In this document: positions 35,754-47,758 of the stretch, in pieces
How positions within the stretch are numbered: the first letter of the stretch is position 1
Layout of the letters: the number at the start of each line of letters is the position of its first letter
NCBI RefSeq assembly: GCF_010389155.1
Contig: NC_057766.1
Location: 1,116,001 to 1,180,000 of the forward strand
Length of the DNA: 64,000 bases
From: Erigeron canadensis
Lineage: Eukaryota; Streptophyta; Magnoliopsida; Asterales; Asteraceae
Direction: 5' to 3'
The notes under the pieces: model-generated
Databases searched by the model: none
What the model saw: the letters and a program-made list of their open reading frames with translations, nothing else
What the model was told of the DNA's origin: nothing
Translations under genes and position numbers: made by a program

Positions 35754-37070
35754 ACTAGCACAATACCCGTGCGTTGCTCGGGTTATACTTAAATTATAAA
35801 ATATATTTGTAGCTCTAGTTTTCTTAAGGAAAAAAAAAAGAAATTAAACATGACTTAAATAACCTTGTTTTTAAGGAGACCTAAATGTTTACAAACCAAA
35901 ATATTCTCAATAGCAAAGTCCATATAGTTCTTTGAAAACCAAATAATGTGTAGATACCTAAATGTTTGATTTATTAGCAAACAAAAGTGGCTATTCATAA
36001 TCTACAAAAGAACTGTTAATTCAAATAAATCCTTATGAACTAATTAACATTAGCTGACTACAAATTAAACTCAACTAATTCAAAATATTTAAAGATCCGA
36101 ACAAATTATCAACAACCTCTTCATTAAACTTCTCTTATAACCCTTAACCTTGTAATAGACATATTAACATTAGTATTATATTATTGTTAGCTACTTAGCA
36201 GTGGCTAAACTATCAAGTTGGCTCGAAAATACATTATTGTTAGTTTTCATTTTATAGAAATGTAGCCACATGCACCGATCACAGGTAAATACTATTAATA
36301 ATCTATTGGGTAACATTAAAAATATATGGGGTTTGCTAAATATAGCCCTTAGGATTGTGTTTAATGTGCATAAATTGTTTGTACATTTATCATGAAAATC
36401 AGGGGGCGAACTTTTAATAGGGAAGGTACAAGTTTTTTTTATGCACACTTAGGGCGTATTTAGCATTTTCTAAAATATATAAATAAATAAATGTAAAAAA
36501 CAAACATGTTGCATAAATCCGACCTATTTATCAAATCCTGGAAACACTTGTTTAACATACTCTGACTCATGCTCAAAATACACATACACCGCCACCAATC
36601 CACAAAATGATCAACACCCGGCCACTCCGCTCGTTTGTCACACAAACTTGTCATTTCCATATCCGACCATGACCTGCGGGAATCCCATCAACGACAACAA
36701 CAACTCATTATGTTGGACGTCTTCATCAGTTCCGATATGACATTAATCTGCTCTAATAATTGAGTTGACGGCAGAAAAAGACTAGACATTCATGCGACTT
36801 CTGTTTCCTATCTCATGCCATGTTTCTTCTTTCTCCTACTCGGTTGCTAGTGTCACACAAACTACACCACACTGCCTCAATCATACGTCATCATCCGCTT
36901 CTACATGAGCTAATTAACGTTGCCATATTTACTCGTGACCCGTTGCAACATCTTCAGGGGTTACTTGACAACGCGTGTATGCCATCTTTTATAAAAAAAA
37001 AAAAAAACTAAATTCACGTATTATGAAAGAATTACATAGACCAGAATAAGTACATATAGTAATATATAGA
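35754..37070 (-). mobile_element. Candidate non-autonomous Helitron
   Basis: On the minus strand the 3' terminus has a hairpin CCCGAGCAACGCACGGG (35782-35766) followed seven nucleotides later by CTAGT (35758-35754), the classic Helitron end. A possible 5' terminus is TCTATATATTACTATATG (from 37070). The 5' end is only a motif match, so the length of 1317 bp is tentative. No gene is visible inside; two unremarkable ORFs (36191-36448, 36460-36660) have no recognisable domain. Confidence 0.45.
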
Positions 37071-38340
37071 GTGTGGTCATTTTATCCTATATAAAAAACA
37101 CATGGTTAATCAACATGTTAACAAAATATCCATTTTAAATGGAAATGTACATGAAATGTGCATAGTACGCAATTTAATTTTAAAAAAAACTCGTAATTCG
37201 GTATGAAGAACGAAGTAACTCTTCCATTTAATATCTGAAAGCTTGTTACGTAGATAAGTTATTTATACAAAAGTTTGCTTGTAGTCTTTTTGCACATGTA
37301 CTAAATATTGTAACTAACTTTTAGATTAAATCCTCCTAAAAAGGAAGAATTTGTGTGGTTGTGATGAAATGAGAAATTAATCAAACGGTCATAATTCATC
37401 TTTTAAAACACTAACCGGAAACAATATATATACACAATAACATGGGTTAAACCCACAAAAAGTAGTAGTTCACAATTTTTATTACTTATTCAGTTTTGTT
37501 AAACGAAATCTTTAAGCTATTGTTAAAATTAATTAAATATTTATACATTTATCATGAAAATCAAAGAATAACCTTTTAATAAATAAGATACAATTTTTTT
37601 TATTTACATTAAACAACCTAAAAAATAACTTTAGCATTTTTCTTATTTTTATTGCATTTAGAGTACTCTAAGTCCTAATCGTCAACGCTACATATAAAAA
37701 ATTCTTAGTTATCACTAGTTCAGTACTTAATTACTAGTCAAATATATATCATTTATATAATTTCACATTTTTAAATGATAAAAGTATGTATAAGTATTTA
37801 CCCAAAAACTATATTCCTACATAATATAAATGTCTCTTAAAAAAAATTAGTTATTGCCTATGTTGCATGCTTTAAAATTCAAGATAGCCAAAAAATATTC
37901 CCATAGATTAATAGATGGGAGCTCTACGGATTAGTTATTTGAGAAGGACAGTTACTTAGTTGGGAAGAGCGGTTACCAGTGCCTTCAATCCTCTCGGATA
38001 CGACCCCTCATCCATAATTCCATATATTTTTACCTGTAACTGCTTCATTCTTCACCTTCAATCTATTTCTCATTCTCTAACAATTCGTCTCTCTTAAATT
38101 ATGAAAAACCTAATTCGTCTTTCTTTGTCAACAACCCCTCTTTCTTTCTCTGGCATTTAAGTGACAATAAGGATGATTCCAGGGTATTGTTTTGTTAATT
38201 ATTATTTTTATAGTTATTCTAATTGAGATTTTGGTGATGGCGTATCAAACTTTTCAAATATTGTCTGTTTATTTTTCGACTTATATTATCATCAATCTCT
38301 TAAATAATTTCTCATGTTGAAACATCATCATATGGTTTTG
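37071..38340. other. Non-coding DNA, perhaps the promoter of the RPA-like fragment
   Basis: AT-rich with no gene. 38040-38150 is CT-rich (TTCAATCTATTTCTCATTCT, then CTCTCTTAAATT), like a plant 5' leader. This would fit a transcription start for the RPA-like exons that follow. Confidence 0.3.
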
Positions 38341-38365
38341 GTTGATTCAGGTTTGAACTAAGAAG

Positions 38366-40253
38366 ATGCCTCCTTCACAATCCATGTTAAGTTCCATTTT
38401 CTTTTTATGAATCTGTTTGATTTCTATAATTTTCTCTGATCTCATTTTATATACTTTAGTTATGGATTGTCATCAACTACTTTTTATTTAGATATTCTTT
38501 TTGAATCATATTTATACTACTCTTTTAGGTTAGATTCATGTTGTTTTATCGATGTCATATGATTTCGTTTACAACACATATATAGTAGATATTTAGCGAA
38601 CCTTATTATATAGGCATCGTTTTTGTTATGTCTTTTATCTTCTCTTATATTTGAGTTGTATGTGAAAGTTAAGTTTTAAGGCTTTTTCAACTTCATATTT
38701 TAACATGACCTCTAAATGAGATATTTAGAGGTCATGGTGGTGAAGAGTGTCAAGGATGCCAATGATGTTTTACCTAGGTAAGTAATTGTTACCTCTTTAG
38801 CGTTTGATGTAGTACATATCATTACTACTTTAAACTTTAATATTCATGAACACTTTATGTTGTTTTACAGGTTCAAATTGTTATTCAAAGTGACTAACTT
38901 ATCAGGATCGATGTATGTAGTTTTGTTTGATCGGGAGGCTTATAAAACGATATCGAGTACAATTTTGCGTATGAGTTGTGCGAAAAACCACATGAGGTAT
39001 GAACCTATTATATATCTAAGTTAATGAATCATTATTCCTTTACCATATGAATCTAATACAATGAACATGCTTCTTTTTCTAATTTCTTATGACTTATAAT
39101 TACCCATGACATGGATTTTTTTTTAACAAGTAATGACTGTCTTAGTTGTAAAGTAATTGCTCAAGTGTTTTTTTTTTTTAATTCGAAGGTTTGAATCTCC
39201 TCATAGTAGCCCGTGATGATGACAACCTCAAGCATTCAACATTCAGTCATTCAGACCATGATTCAAGTGTTCGTACCAAAAGAGGTGAAACCATTGCAGT
39301 TTCCATTGGAGATTAAGAACATCAAAGCTTTGATGATCTAAGGCTTACAGATCAGTAAGTTCTCTTACTCCCATTGTAAAACAACCAATTAGAGTTGAGG
39401 TTATGCCTAGCGTCGAAAACCTTCAATAATTAAGGAAAAGAATCGCCATATAGATCAATCATATATGACAAAGTTTGTTTGTTTAAAGTTTCGACAATTA
39501 TTTATTTGTTTAAATTATTGGATCCCTTTGAACGTTTTGATGATAAGCTATTTATTTTGATCATAATAAAGTCGAACAAAGGGTACGATCTTTATTTTTA
39601 TGTAAACAAACGGATGAAGTTTTCGGTTTTTTTTTAATCTGGCTATCATAATGATTGTTACAAATTTTAAAGTAGTGTTTGAGATATATATCATTTTGCA
39701 AGTATGATATATTAAGAGACATCCTGTTTTTATAAAATTTCTCATTCGGTGATGGATACTGTGTGTGATTGTTAAGTACACTAGATATGTTAATATATTC
39801 ATTTAATATCTGTTTTTTTGGAAATATTTTGTTTTATTATCTATAAATGATAATTTACTTGGTACATTATTTCATATTGATGTTCAAACAGAGGAATGAT
39901 AGTCGATATCACGAATAACTTGATGAAACTCATCTATGATTATACATGTTTCCTTAGATGAAGCCCAATTTGTAATATAAATTGTGCTTTAGTTTGACCC
40001 CTTAGGCTATATATGAGATCTCATGTCACAAAGGGCTTCATCATATACAAAGACCAAAGTCCTTTTGGTTCATTATTCTTATACTATTTGAATATTTGAT
40101 ATGAGATAATCGTCTTTTGTAGGAAAGTGGTGGCGGAGATTGAAAATTAGATGGAACCCATAGCAATAAGCATTGAGAATCCACGAAATGATTCACGTCA
40201 TCATCCCCCAATAGCTACTCTGATAGCAACGAGTCCACACACTCCTTTGTAAG
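38366..40253 (+). pseudogene. RPA-like (replication protein A) gene fragment
   Basis: Short exon-like blocks with good splice signals: ATGCCTCC at 38366; a block ending DANDVLPR at a GTAAGT donor (38778); and, after TTTTACAG, 38871-38997 encoding FKLLFKVTNLSGSMYVVLFD, REAYKTISSTIL. The latter resembles the C-terminal OB fold of RPA1-like proteins (family knowledge; RPA-like genes are often carried by plant Helitrons). Later blocks around 39260-39350 (VFVPKEVKPLQFPLEI) and 40120-40253 fit loosely. The zinc-ribbon cysteines expected before the OB fold are missing, so it is degenerate. Confidence 0.5.
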
Positions 40254-40257
40254 CTCT

Positions 40258-41190
40258 TAATCCTCTATTTTCAATTTCTAGATTTTTTTTAAGGTTTTAT
40301 ATATGCTTAGGTTCATAGATTCGTATCTTAGTTTCTATGAGTGTTTTTAGTGTGTGGATATTTCTTTACGTTCACCTAATAAAGCTTTCTTATTGAGTTT
40401 ATAGCAGTTTATGTGGGTAGGTCCATTCCTTATAATCCGCTAATTTGAATAATTAAAATTAATGTTATTGTACATTAACCGTATGGGAGTTGAAGCTCTA
40501 TGACTTGGTGACTATACATATCAATCTATCACTTACCTTTTAACATAAATCTGACACAAAAAAGTTCTATTGCAACATGGCTTTTAAAAATTTTGTAATG
40601 ATAAGCCAACTTTACACAAATCTCAATCCCGGTACAGTAACTCTTAGGATTATCAGGTTGTGGAAGCAACATGTGTACAGTTTTCTGAACAATATAGGAA
40701 GCATTAAGATGGGTTAAGCTTATAAATTAAACTAGGATGGAGACGGGTCAAATGAGTCAAGCAGAATGAAGGTCATCCAAATTGTATAATTTAGATGGAA
40801 ACGATATGGGTATAATTATACGGAATATTATACAGGTCAAATGGGTTAAGCTAATACATTAAACTAGAATGGAGACGGGTCAAATGAGTCGAGCGGATCA
40901 TAAACCATCTGAATTGCTAAATGTTTGCCTTTATTGACCTTACCAAACATGCCCAATCTTTGCAATAAAATAAAAAGTGATCCAATATACACGTGATAAT
41001 GATTTTCCCATGATTGATGGTCATATGGTTTTGAGGGTTTGCCTACAACCTGCAATCTCGAACTCTCAACCCATATTACCAAAATTGCGATGAGTATTAG
41101 GCCGAACTGCAGAAGTGAGTTTAGTTGTTAAATGTATCTATGGATTTACAGACTGCGACAGTCTAAGTTTTTATGAAATGTGATTAAACT
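40258..41190. other. Non-coding DNA with a short direct repeat
   Basis: The phrase AACTAGGATGGAGACGGGTC and the following AAATGAGTCAAGC at about 40730 recurs at about 40862 (AACTAGAATGGAGACGGGTC), 132 bp apart. No gene is visible. Confidence 0.4.
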
Positions 41191-42208
41191 TCAGGCAATA
41201 AACCATGGAATCAACGATTCATTTTTGGACAAAGTTCATGAAATCAACACTCTTCTTCAAATTACCCGCCAAGGAAAAGAGAAAATACCTGAGAGAAGAA
41301 AATGTGTTGAAGGCGGCTATGAGAATGATATGTTTCTCTTAGATCACCAGACTCTTGACTGGACTGACTTGCTTTAGCTGACTGTTCTTCCATAATACCA
41401 ACAACGGCTTCAGTTTTGGCCTCAAAGTCAAAGTCACTTTAGGTAAACCTCTTTGATATTACATAATCAGTTTACAGCTTTTTAAGAGTACTCTTAATGT
41501 TCTGGTAACTGGTAAGGCATAAATAAAATTTCACACTGTTAAATTCCCAAAACTGTGTTGATTATAGATTTTTGTCAACTGTTTCCTGTTGGCACCAAAA
41601 GATGTAATTGGTATGATTGTGAGTAAAGCATGTGTACTGTACGTCTTTTGTTTTAGCAGAAAAGGGAAAGGAAAAGAAAAAATTGACAGATGTATGTAAT
41701 AGTCATACTAATTTTTCTCATTCTTTAGATCGCAAACTTGGCAATCACATAAATCTAGAACGTTAGTGGATTGAGCTCTTTGACAACTTGGGCTACATTC
41801 CAGTTACCACTTAATCAAATAATATAAAATGCACACGTAGTAATGACTACTGACCAATTATGAATTGTGATATCACAGGGAAGTCCTTGATGAATTAGGA
41901 ATATAGCTCCGAAATAGAGTGGATCAACAAAATTGTTCTTAAGGCCCTGGCTAGATCATTAAATTTGGAAGAAGATTGCTTCTTTAACCAATATGGGACA
42001 ACTGCGGAAATGCAAGCAAGATTTAACTACTACCCTCCTTGTCTATGTCCGGAAGTGGGGAGCTAAAGCACATGCTGATGGTTCGGCCATCACAGTTCTT
42101 TTGCAAGACAAAGAGGTTGAAGGTCTTCAGCTTTGAAAAGATGATAAGTGATTCACAGTTTTGATTGTTCATGATGTTCCAACCATCAATGTCAGTGATC
42201 AAATCGAG
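41190..42208 (+). pseudogene. Fragments of a 2-oxoglutarate-dependent dioxygenase gene
   Basis: Block one (about 41190-41440) encodes residues like QAINHGINDSFLDKVHEI, HQTLDWTDLL and then stops. Block two (about 41890-42208) encodes KALARSLNLEE, ARFNYYPPC, ADGSAITVLLQDKEVEGLQ and ends at ATCGAG|GTAG. They match the middle of 2-ODD enzymes of the SRG1/norcoclaurine-synthase-like type. Several stop codons and a small deletion (the iron-ligand region around PHADG is altered) rule out function. Just upstream of an HSP70 fragment in the same orientation. Confidence 0.8.
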
Positions 42209-42763
42209 GTAGTCATTTTCTTTCCCTGTTACATACTTGCGTGTGATAACTCCATTTATGTCTTGCTTGACCAGATAGATTGTTTTTGTATATTAAGATT
42301 ATTAAGTTTTATCATATTATGGGAAGTCAGTAGCCCTTATTTTGAGTCACTAGAGTTTGATAAATTAGACAAGGAGTTTAAGTGGCAAAATATGTTGGCT
42401 TTACTTCTGGTCACAAAATTGACTGGTTAAGTATCAAGTCAAAATAGATTTTGGTTAATGTCAAAACGGCTGCTCAAAACTCAAATAGGTTGTTCAGGTT
42501 TACCCTTAAAGACCTTTTATGTGCATTCATTATGATGTAAATAAGTAATGTATCTAAGATAGTACACGACTGTATAATCAAACTCATGAGGTACTTTTCT
42601 ACCGAAACATATTAAATTTTAGGAAACTATAAAACCTTTCACGCATGGTTAACTGTGTATTCAACTAATTATTACATATATTTGGTGTTTGTGATTCATC
42701 TTTGGTACCTTTCTTTGACATTACTCTTTCATTGCTATGTGAACAACAAGGTTTTGAGAGAGC

Positions 42764-43109
42764 TTGTGGATGATACTTCGAACTAAGGTTGTTGTGATTT
42801 TTCCCGGTTATTCCAATGATTCTCAAAGAACAGCAACCAAAGATGCTGGGAGAATTGTGGGTCTTGAAGTTCTGCGTATTATCAATGAACCTACGGCTGT
42901 GTTGCTAGCCTGTGGCTTCGAAAGGAAGAACAACAAAACGATACTGGTTTTTGACCTTGGTGGTGGTACTTTTGATGTTTCAAGTATCAGAATTTTGGAT
43001 CATTGTGCTTCACATGTGTATAAGCCATACAGTTTACTTCTGTGCTAATATTTGTATCTTCTTTGCAGTTCTTGAGGTCAGTGATGGAGTCTTTACAACA
43101 ATAGTCTAA
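42764..43109 (+). pseudogene. HSP70 gene fragment (ATPase-domain piece)
   Basis: Encodes [43 protein letters not shown]. This is the part of the HSP70 nucleotide-binding domain between the phosphate-2 and adenosine motifs. After an apparent intron (acceptor TTTGCAG at about 43070), VLEVSDGVFTTIV follows, as in organellar/DnaK-type HSP70s, and then a stop. About 90 of the usual 650 or so residues are present, so this is a captured or retained fragment, not a gene. Confidence 0.85.
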
Positions 43110-43168
43110 GTTAAAGCTAGAGCAATTGTTTAAGACTGTAAAAGCATCGCGCGGGTCTTAGCACTAGT
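43110..43168 (+). mobile_element. Helitron-like 3' terminus next to the HSP70 fragment
   Basis: AAGACTGTAAAAGCATCGCG, then CGGGTCTT can fold with an AAGAC/GTCTT stem, and CTAGT follows at 43164-43168. The hairpin-plus-CTAGT layout fits a Helitron end in the same orientation as the dioxygenase and HSP70 fragments. Confidence 0.4.
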
Positions 43169-43806
43169 ATGACTATATAAAGTAATCGGCATTCAATCGA
43201 TATGCATTGTACACTATTTATCAAAATTATATATATAAGTGTAGATAAATATAGAAGTTAATTAATTAAAAAAAATGAAATTACTAAACAACTTAGTATA
43301 ATAACAATAAACAATAAAAAGTATACTTATGTTAGGTCATTGTAAACTACATCATCTCTAACCTCTAATATATAAAGTCATTAGATTAAAGTAATGATAA
43401 TCTATTTTATTTTTTTAACTTTTTTAGATTTAATTGTAATTTGTGATAAATTTCAACATGGTCATAGATTATGAAAAATAATTTGTAGATTTTATAATTA
43501 TAGAAATACTTACTTTGATGATATAATTGTGGAAGATAATTCATAAAATTTATGTTATTCTTTTTAAAAATTATTACTTGTATTTTTATTTTTTTTTCTT
43601 GATGATATTTCTTTTTGTTTATGTCATTTATATCATTTTTTTATTATATAAGATAATAAATATTGGTTATAACTATAACTATATAGTTTTACATTGTTAG
43701 TGTCTTATGATATATAAATAAAAGATATTACCAATTGTATATGATGCCTACAATAATCCAAAAATAAATTTTTTTTTTAAAATTGGCATGTGTGTAATTT
43801 ATAATT
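43169..43806. other. AT-rich non-coding DNA
   Basis: No gene and no clear element are seen. Confidence 0.4.
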
Positions 43807-44054
43807 AAGAGTAGTTCGTTTATGCTAATGATGATCAGTTCAACTGGTTAGAGGCACTCCCCCTCTCTCAGGTTTTACTCAAGGTATTGAGTTCGATTCT
43901 TAGGGATGACAAGTCTTCGGTTTTTTTTCGAATACTTGTAACGACCTATAATCAACATCTCATTGTTTAGGGCAAGTGCAAGGTTTCATCATTATACGGT
44001 GAGGTTTCCCTGATCAACTGAATGTTCGAGAAAAAAAAAAGAATAATTCGTTTA
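43807..44054 (+). mobile_element. tRNA-derived SINE with target-site duplications
   Basis: Element 43823-44038. A-box-like TCAACTGGTTAGAGGCACTC, B box TTGAGTTCGATTCTTA, A-tail of ten bases. Flanking 16-bp duplications AAGAGTAGTTCGTTTA (43807-43822) and AAGAATAATTCGTTTA (44039-44054) differ at two positions. The head is close to a plant tRNA. Confidence 0.82.
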
Positions 44055-44227
44055 GATGTCATTTTAATTTTATTTATTTAAATTGATTACTTTTTTTTGC
44101 AAGTAAATTTAGTTTTTACCTTTAAAATTAACAAAATCTGATCAATTGTTTTTCTAATAATTAACACTAGATTACGATAGATTTTCATTGTAAATATATA
44201 TATACACATATATATGAAACATTTGCA

Positions 44228-44714
44228 TAATAAATAACTAGATAGATGTCCACGTCATGTGACGGTGGTGGTAGCAGTGGCGTAGTGTTGGCATCGACAA
44301 CGACAGGGATGGTGGTGGCGACGGTAAGAAATGTAAGTTACATCATATAAGTAATTTATGTAAAAGATGATAATGTTGTTATTTTAAAAGTCGAAAGATG
44401 AATACTTTAATTTAATTTATTAAAAAGATATTTGGTATTCAATTAGCTCATGGTTAATGTAAGTTAATTTAGTAAGGTCATATTTCAAAGGCTAGATTAA
44501 AGTTGAACAAGGGGGTGAATTAATTGCTATATATTAAAGTAAAGATGGAGGATTTATTTTGTAAACGAATTCATTAAAGGTATTTTTGATATTCAATAGG
44601 CTCATGGTTAATGTAAGCTAATTTTATGAGGTCATATCGGGTATTTCAATGCTTAAACTTTTTTTTAAAAAAAAGTGTGCTATTTTTTGGTTTATATAAA
44701 AGTAAAGATAAAGA
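44228..44714 (-). mobile_element. Non-autonomous Helitron of the CTAGT family
   Basis: On the minus strand it ends with a GC-rich stretch (CCACCACCGTCACATGACG), GGACATCTAT and CTAGT (near 44228). Two possible 5' termini of the form TCTTTACTTTNATATA lie at about 44714 and 44545, suggesting one copy nested in another. Related copies lie at 49764-50050 and 58880-59138. Confidence 0.45.
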
Positions 44715-45012
44715 TATAATACATTACAAGTTAATTAATAATTAAGCAAAAGAAGAAATGTATCACCGAAGATGGAAGCTGACACTTGTTTAAAATGAAA
44801 TATATGCAAATAAAGATGATACTATACGTTAAGTCATTGTTATGCTTTACTCATTTGGCAAGTCAGCTTTTCAGTAAAATAATGGATTATTGGTCTATAT
44901 ATTTAAACTAACACTAATACATAAAGTGTATATCATTTTCCAACATTTGATAAACTTTGTCACTATTATATATATATCCCAATAAAAACTTAATAATAAT
45001 ACCAATAACAAG

Positions 45013-47064
45013 ATGGAGAGCTTAATGGATAATCAAGTGGATCATTTTGTCCATATCCATCCATTGAAATTGATTAAAATTCGTGATGACATGTTTATTG
45101 ATGGGCGATTAATGTTCTATAAATTTGTAAATTGTAAGTTGTGTAGACAAAGCATACCAATTTCGAGTGGGTTAACTCTGTATGCTTGCACTAATTTAAC
45201 CGCCTGTTTTGGGCATGTTTTTTTACATCAAACATGTGGTCAACTAAAAAAATCCATCTACCATCCTCTCCATCCATTTCATCCTTTGTCATCAAAATAT
45301 GCTTTTTATGTTTCGTCATGCGATTTATGTAATCGTCAACTCATAAGCGATTACTACTATCGCTGCGACCCATGTAAGTTCGCCGTTTGCTGGAAGTGTG
45401 TTATGGCGGAAATAGCTGAAAACGAAGCAGCTAACGCACTCTTGGAAGAGTCGGTAAGCAGGTTTACGCATGAAGGTCATAACCCACAACACACATTAAT
45501 CCTCCAGTCAAGACCCGCTACCTTCTATTGTAATGCTTGTCGAACAGAAAAGAAAGACTTGTTCTATCAGTGTGAGGATTGTGATTTTTGGATCCACAAA
45601 TCGTGTGCGATGATAACCCCTACTATCGATCGACCACATTACCATCATCACCCGCTCTCACTTGTTTTTTCGCTCCCAGAAAAGTTCTACAATTATAAAT
45701 ACACGTGTGAGGTGTGCGACAAAAGAATTATGCAAACCGAATGGACATATCATTGTTCAAATTGTAGATGTTTTATCCACATTAAGTGTGTCCCAAATCC
45801 AGACCAACAAAGGTTTGTTTGCATGTATATTGTACATTCTATTACTACTACTATTTCTTTTTCTTTTTTTTTTTCTGTACTTTTCTTTGCGAAATGAAAT
45901 TAAGTAGGTGCGTGAGTAACGTGTTTTGGTTTCAGGCTAGGAGAAAATGTTGAAGAAGAGGCGAATGATAGTGACATTCTACATTTTCCCATGAAATACG
46001 CATTCACGGATCCATTGAAACAGCTTCATTCTGAAAATGCTGATACTACTATAGCAGTAGCAGGCGGTGGTGATGGCGAACAATCAGTAGAAATGATTAA
46101 CCACTGGAGTCATGATCATCCATTATATCTTACAGTTGTACCACAAGGCGGTAAGAATAACATTATGCCTACTAATTATAATGATATTGGTACAAGTAGT
46201 ACTGATGATCCCATAACGGTATGCCATTGTTGTGTGCGACCCCTGTCGTCTCCATACTATATGTGCAAGCATCATGGGTGTTCATTCACACTCCACAAAT
46301 ACTGTGTTGAGTTATCTCGCACGTTACAACATCCACTCCACCCGCATCATCCCCTCCGCTTGGTAAACACAGACGCGCTACAATTAGTCTCTTATTTAAC
46401 ATGTCAGGCTTGTGACAAAATATGCAACGCATTTTTGTATAAATGTGATACATGCCGATTTAAACTTGATGTCAATTGTGCATTTTTACCTAAAGTCATC
46501 AAGCATGAGTTTCACAAGCAGCATCATCTCGTCCAACATGTTGGTCATGTCGATGCCAGCTCATGTAGAGTATGTGACCGAGGCTTTGCCAGTCACGTTG
46601 GCTATTCTTGTGACGTTTGTGACTTCCGACTAGACTTGCATTGTGCACTTAGATCGCCACGCTCACTTCCACATAGGTATTGTAAAGGACATGAAGTTCC
46701 GTTGATGTATCCCCCTATCGAAGATCATCCTGAAGATTTCTACTGCGAAATTTGTGAGCAAGAAATGCACCCCTTACTCCCGCTCTATTATTGTGGAAAA
46801 TGCACAAGCAAGAACTCTTTTCACATTCGTTGCCTTAGTAGAATGTATTGGTTTGAAAACTACTTGATGGAGGGAGTTTTGAGTGTTAGGGATCATAACC
46901 ATCCATTAACACTTGTTAGAAGAAAGAAACCACCAAAAGAGGTCTGTTTTGGTTGTAATGGCGAGATTAGCGGTTATTTATTTGTTGAGTGTCGGACTGG
47001 AAATTGTCCTTATTGTTTGTGTCTTGATTGCCTGGAAGCAAGAGTGGGGTTGTTTTTTATGTAA
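45013..47064 (+). CDS. DC1-domain (Cys/His-rich C1) protein, intact copy B
   Basis: Exon 1 is 45013-45812 and exon 2 is 45936-47064, joined AG|GTTTGT...CAG|G in frame to 642 residues. The protein is a string of C1-like zinc modules: HPLKLIKI, CKLCRQSI, CDLCNRQLISDYYYRCDPC, CNACRTEKKDLFYQCEDCDF, CEVCDKRIMQTEWTYHCSNC, CQACDKICNAFLYKCDTC, CRVCDRGFASHVGYSCDVCD and CEICEQEMHPLLPLYYCGKC, each with paired Cys and His. Such proteins bind zinc and possibly lipids; a few are stress-regulated, but the role of this one is unknown. About 260 bp upstream is shared with the truncated copy at 10702. A TATATATA box lies at about 44968-44977. Confidence 0.88.
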
Positions 47065-47758
47065 AGTCTTGATGTAGTATAACAAATTGTTGTAGATGTA
47101 CAATGAAGATGAAAAGTGTTGGATTGCCCCCAGCAGACTCGCCAGAAGAAAAAAAATTGAATTTGCTAGAAAAAATGGTGATTTGGCCTGAATTTGTAAT
47201 TGTTCATGAGTTAAATGTTAAATGAGTGAAATCGAATCAAATACTTTGCTTTGATACTAGTATAACAAATTTGAGAAAAGTCAGAGAAATTTCTATTTTC
47301 ATTGAATAAAAAAATTAAAAAATGATATATAGTTACCAGAATTATTCCTGGTATTCCGTGAATCAACATGTTCGATTACTAATCACAAGTTTCCGTTTGC
47401 ATCATACCTTAACCGGAACTCTGTAAGATCCCAGCCAAACTCACGGCGACTTCATTATCTCGTTTTCTCTTTATATAATTACCTCAATTTTTGGAACTTT
47501 GTGTTTGTTGTATCAGTTTGTACATAAATTAACCAAATGACAATGAGGGATGTCGTCAAGTTTTGTAACCGAAGTGCTTCGTATTCGACCATTATGACAT
47601 AATAACAAAACAAAGAGTCGATTAACTGAATAAATTTTGGTCACCTCAACTTCCTAGTGTTTGTTGGTTTTCAGTCACGCTTTTGTGATTATTCACTTTT
47701 AATTTAGTAAACAAGAACTTTGAACTTTCTAAGGGATAAACAAGATAAATTAACATAA
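47065..47758. other. Spacer between convergent DC1 and P450 genes
   Basis: Holds the 3' ends of the two convergent genes. Nothing else is recognisable. Confidence 0.4.

Noticed and set aside
45662..45907. Separate small gene
   Set aside because: Frame-shifted shadow within DC1 exon 1 and its intron.
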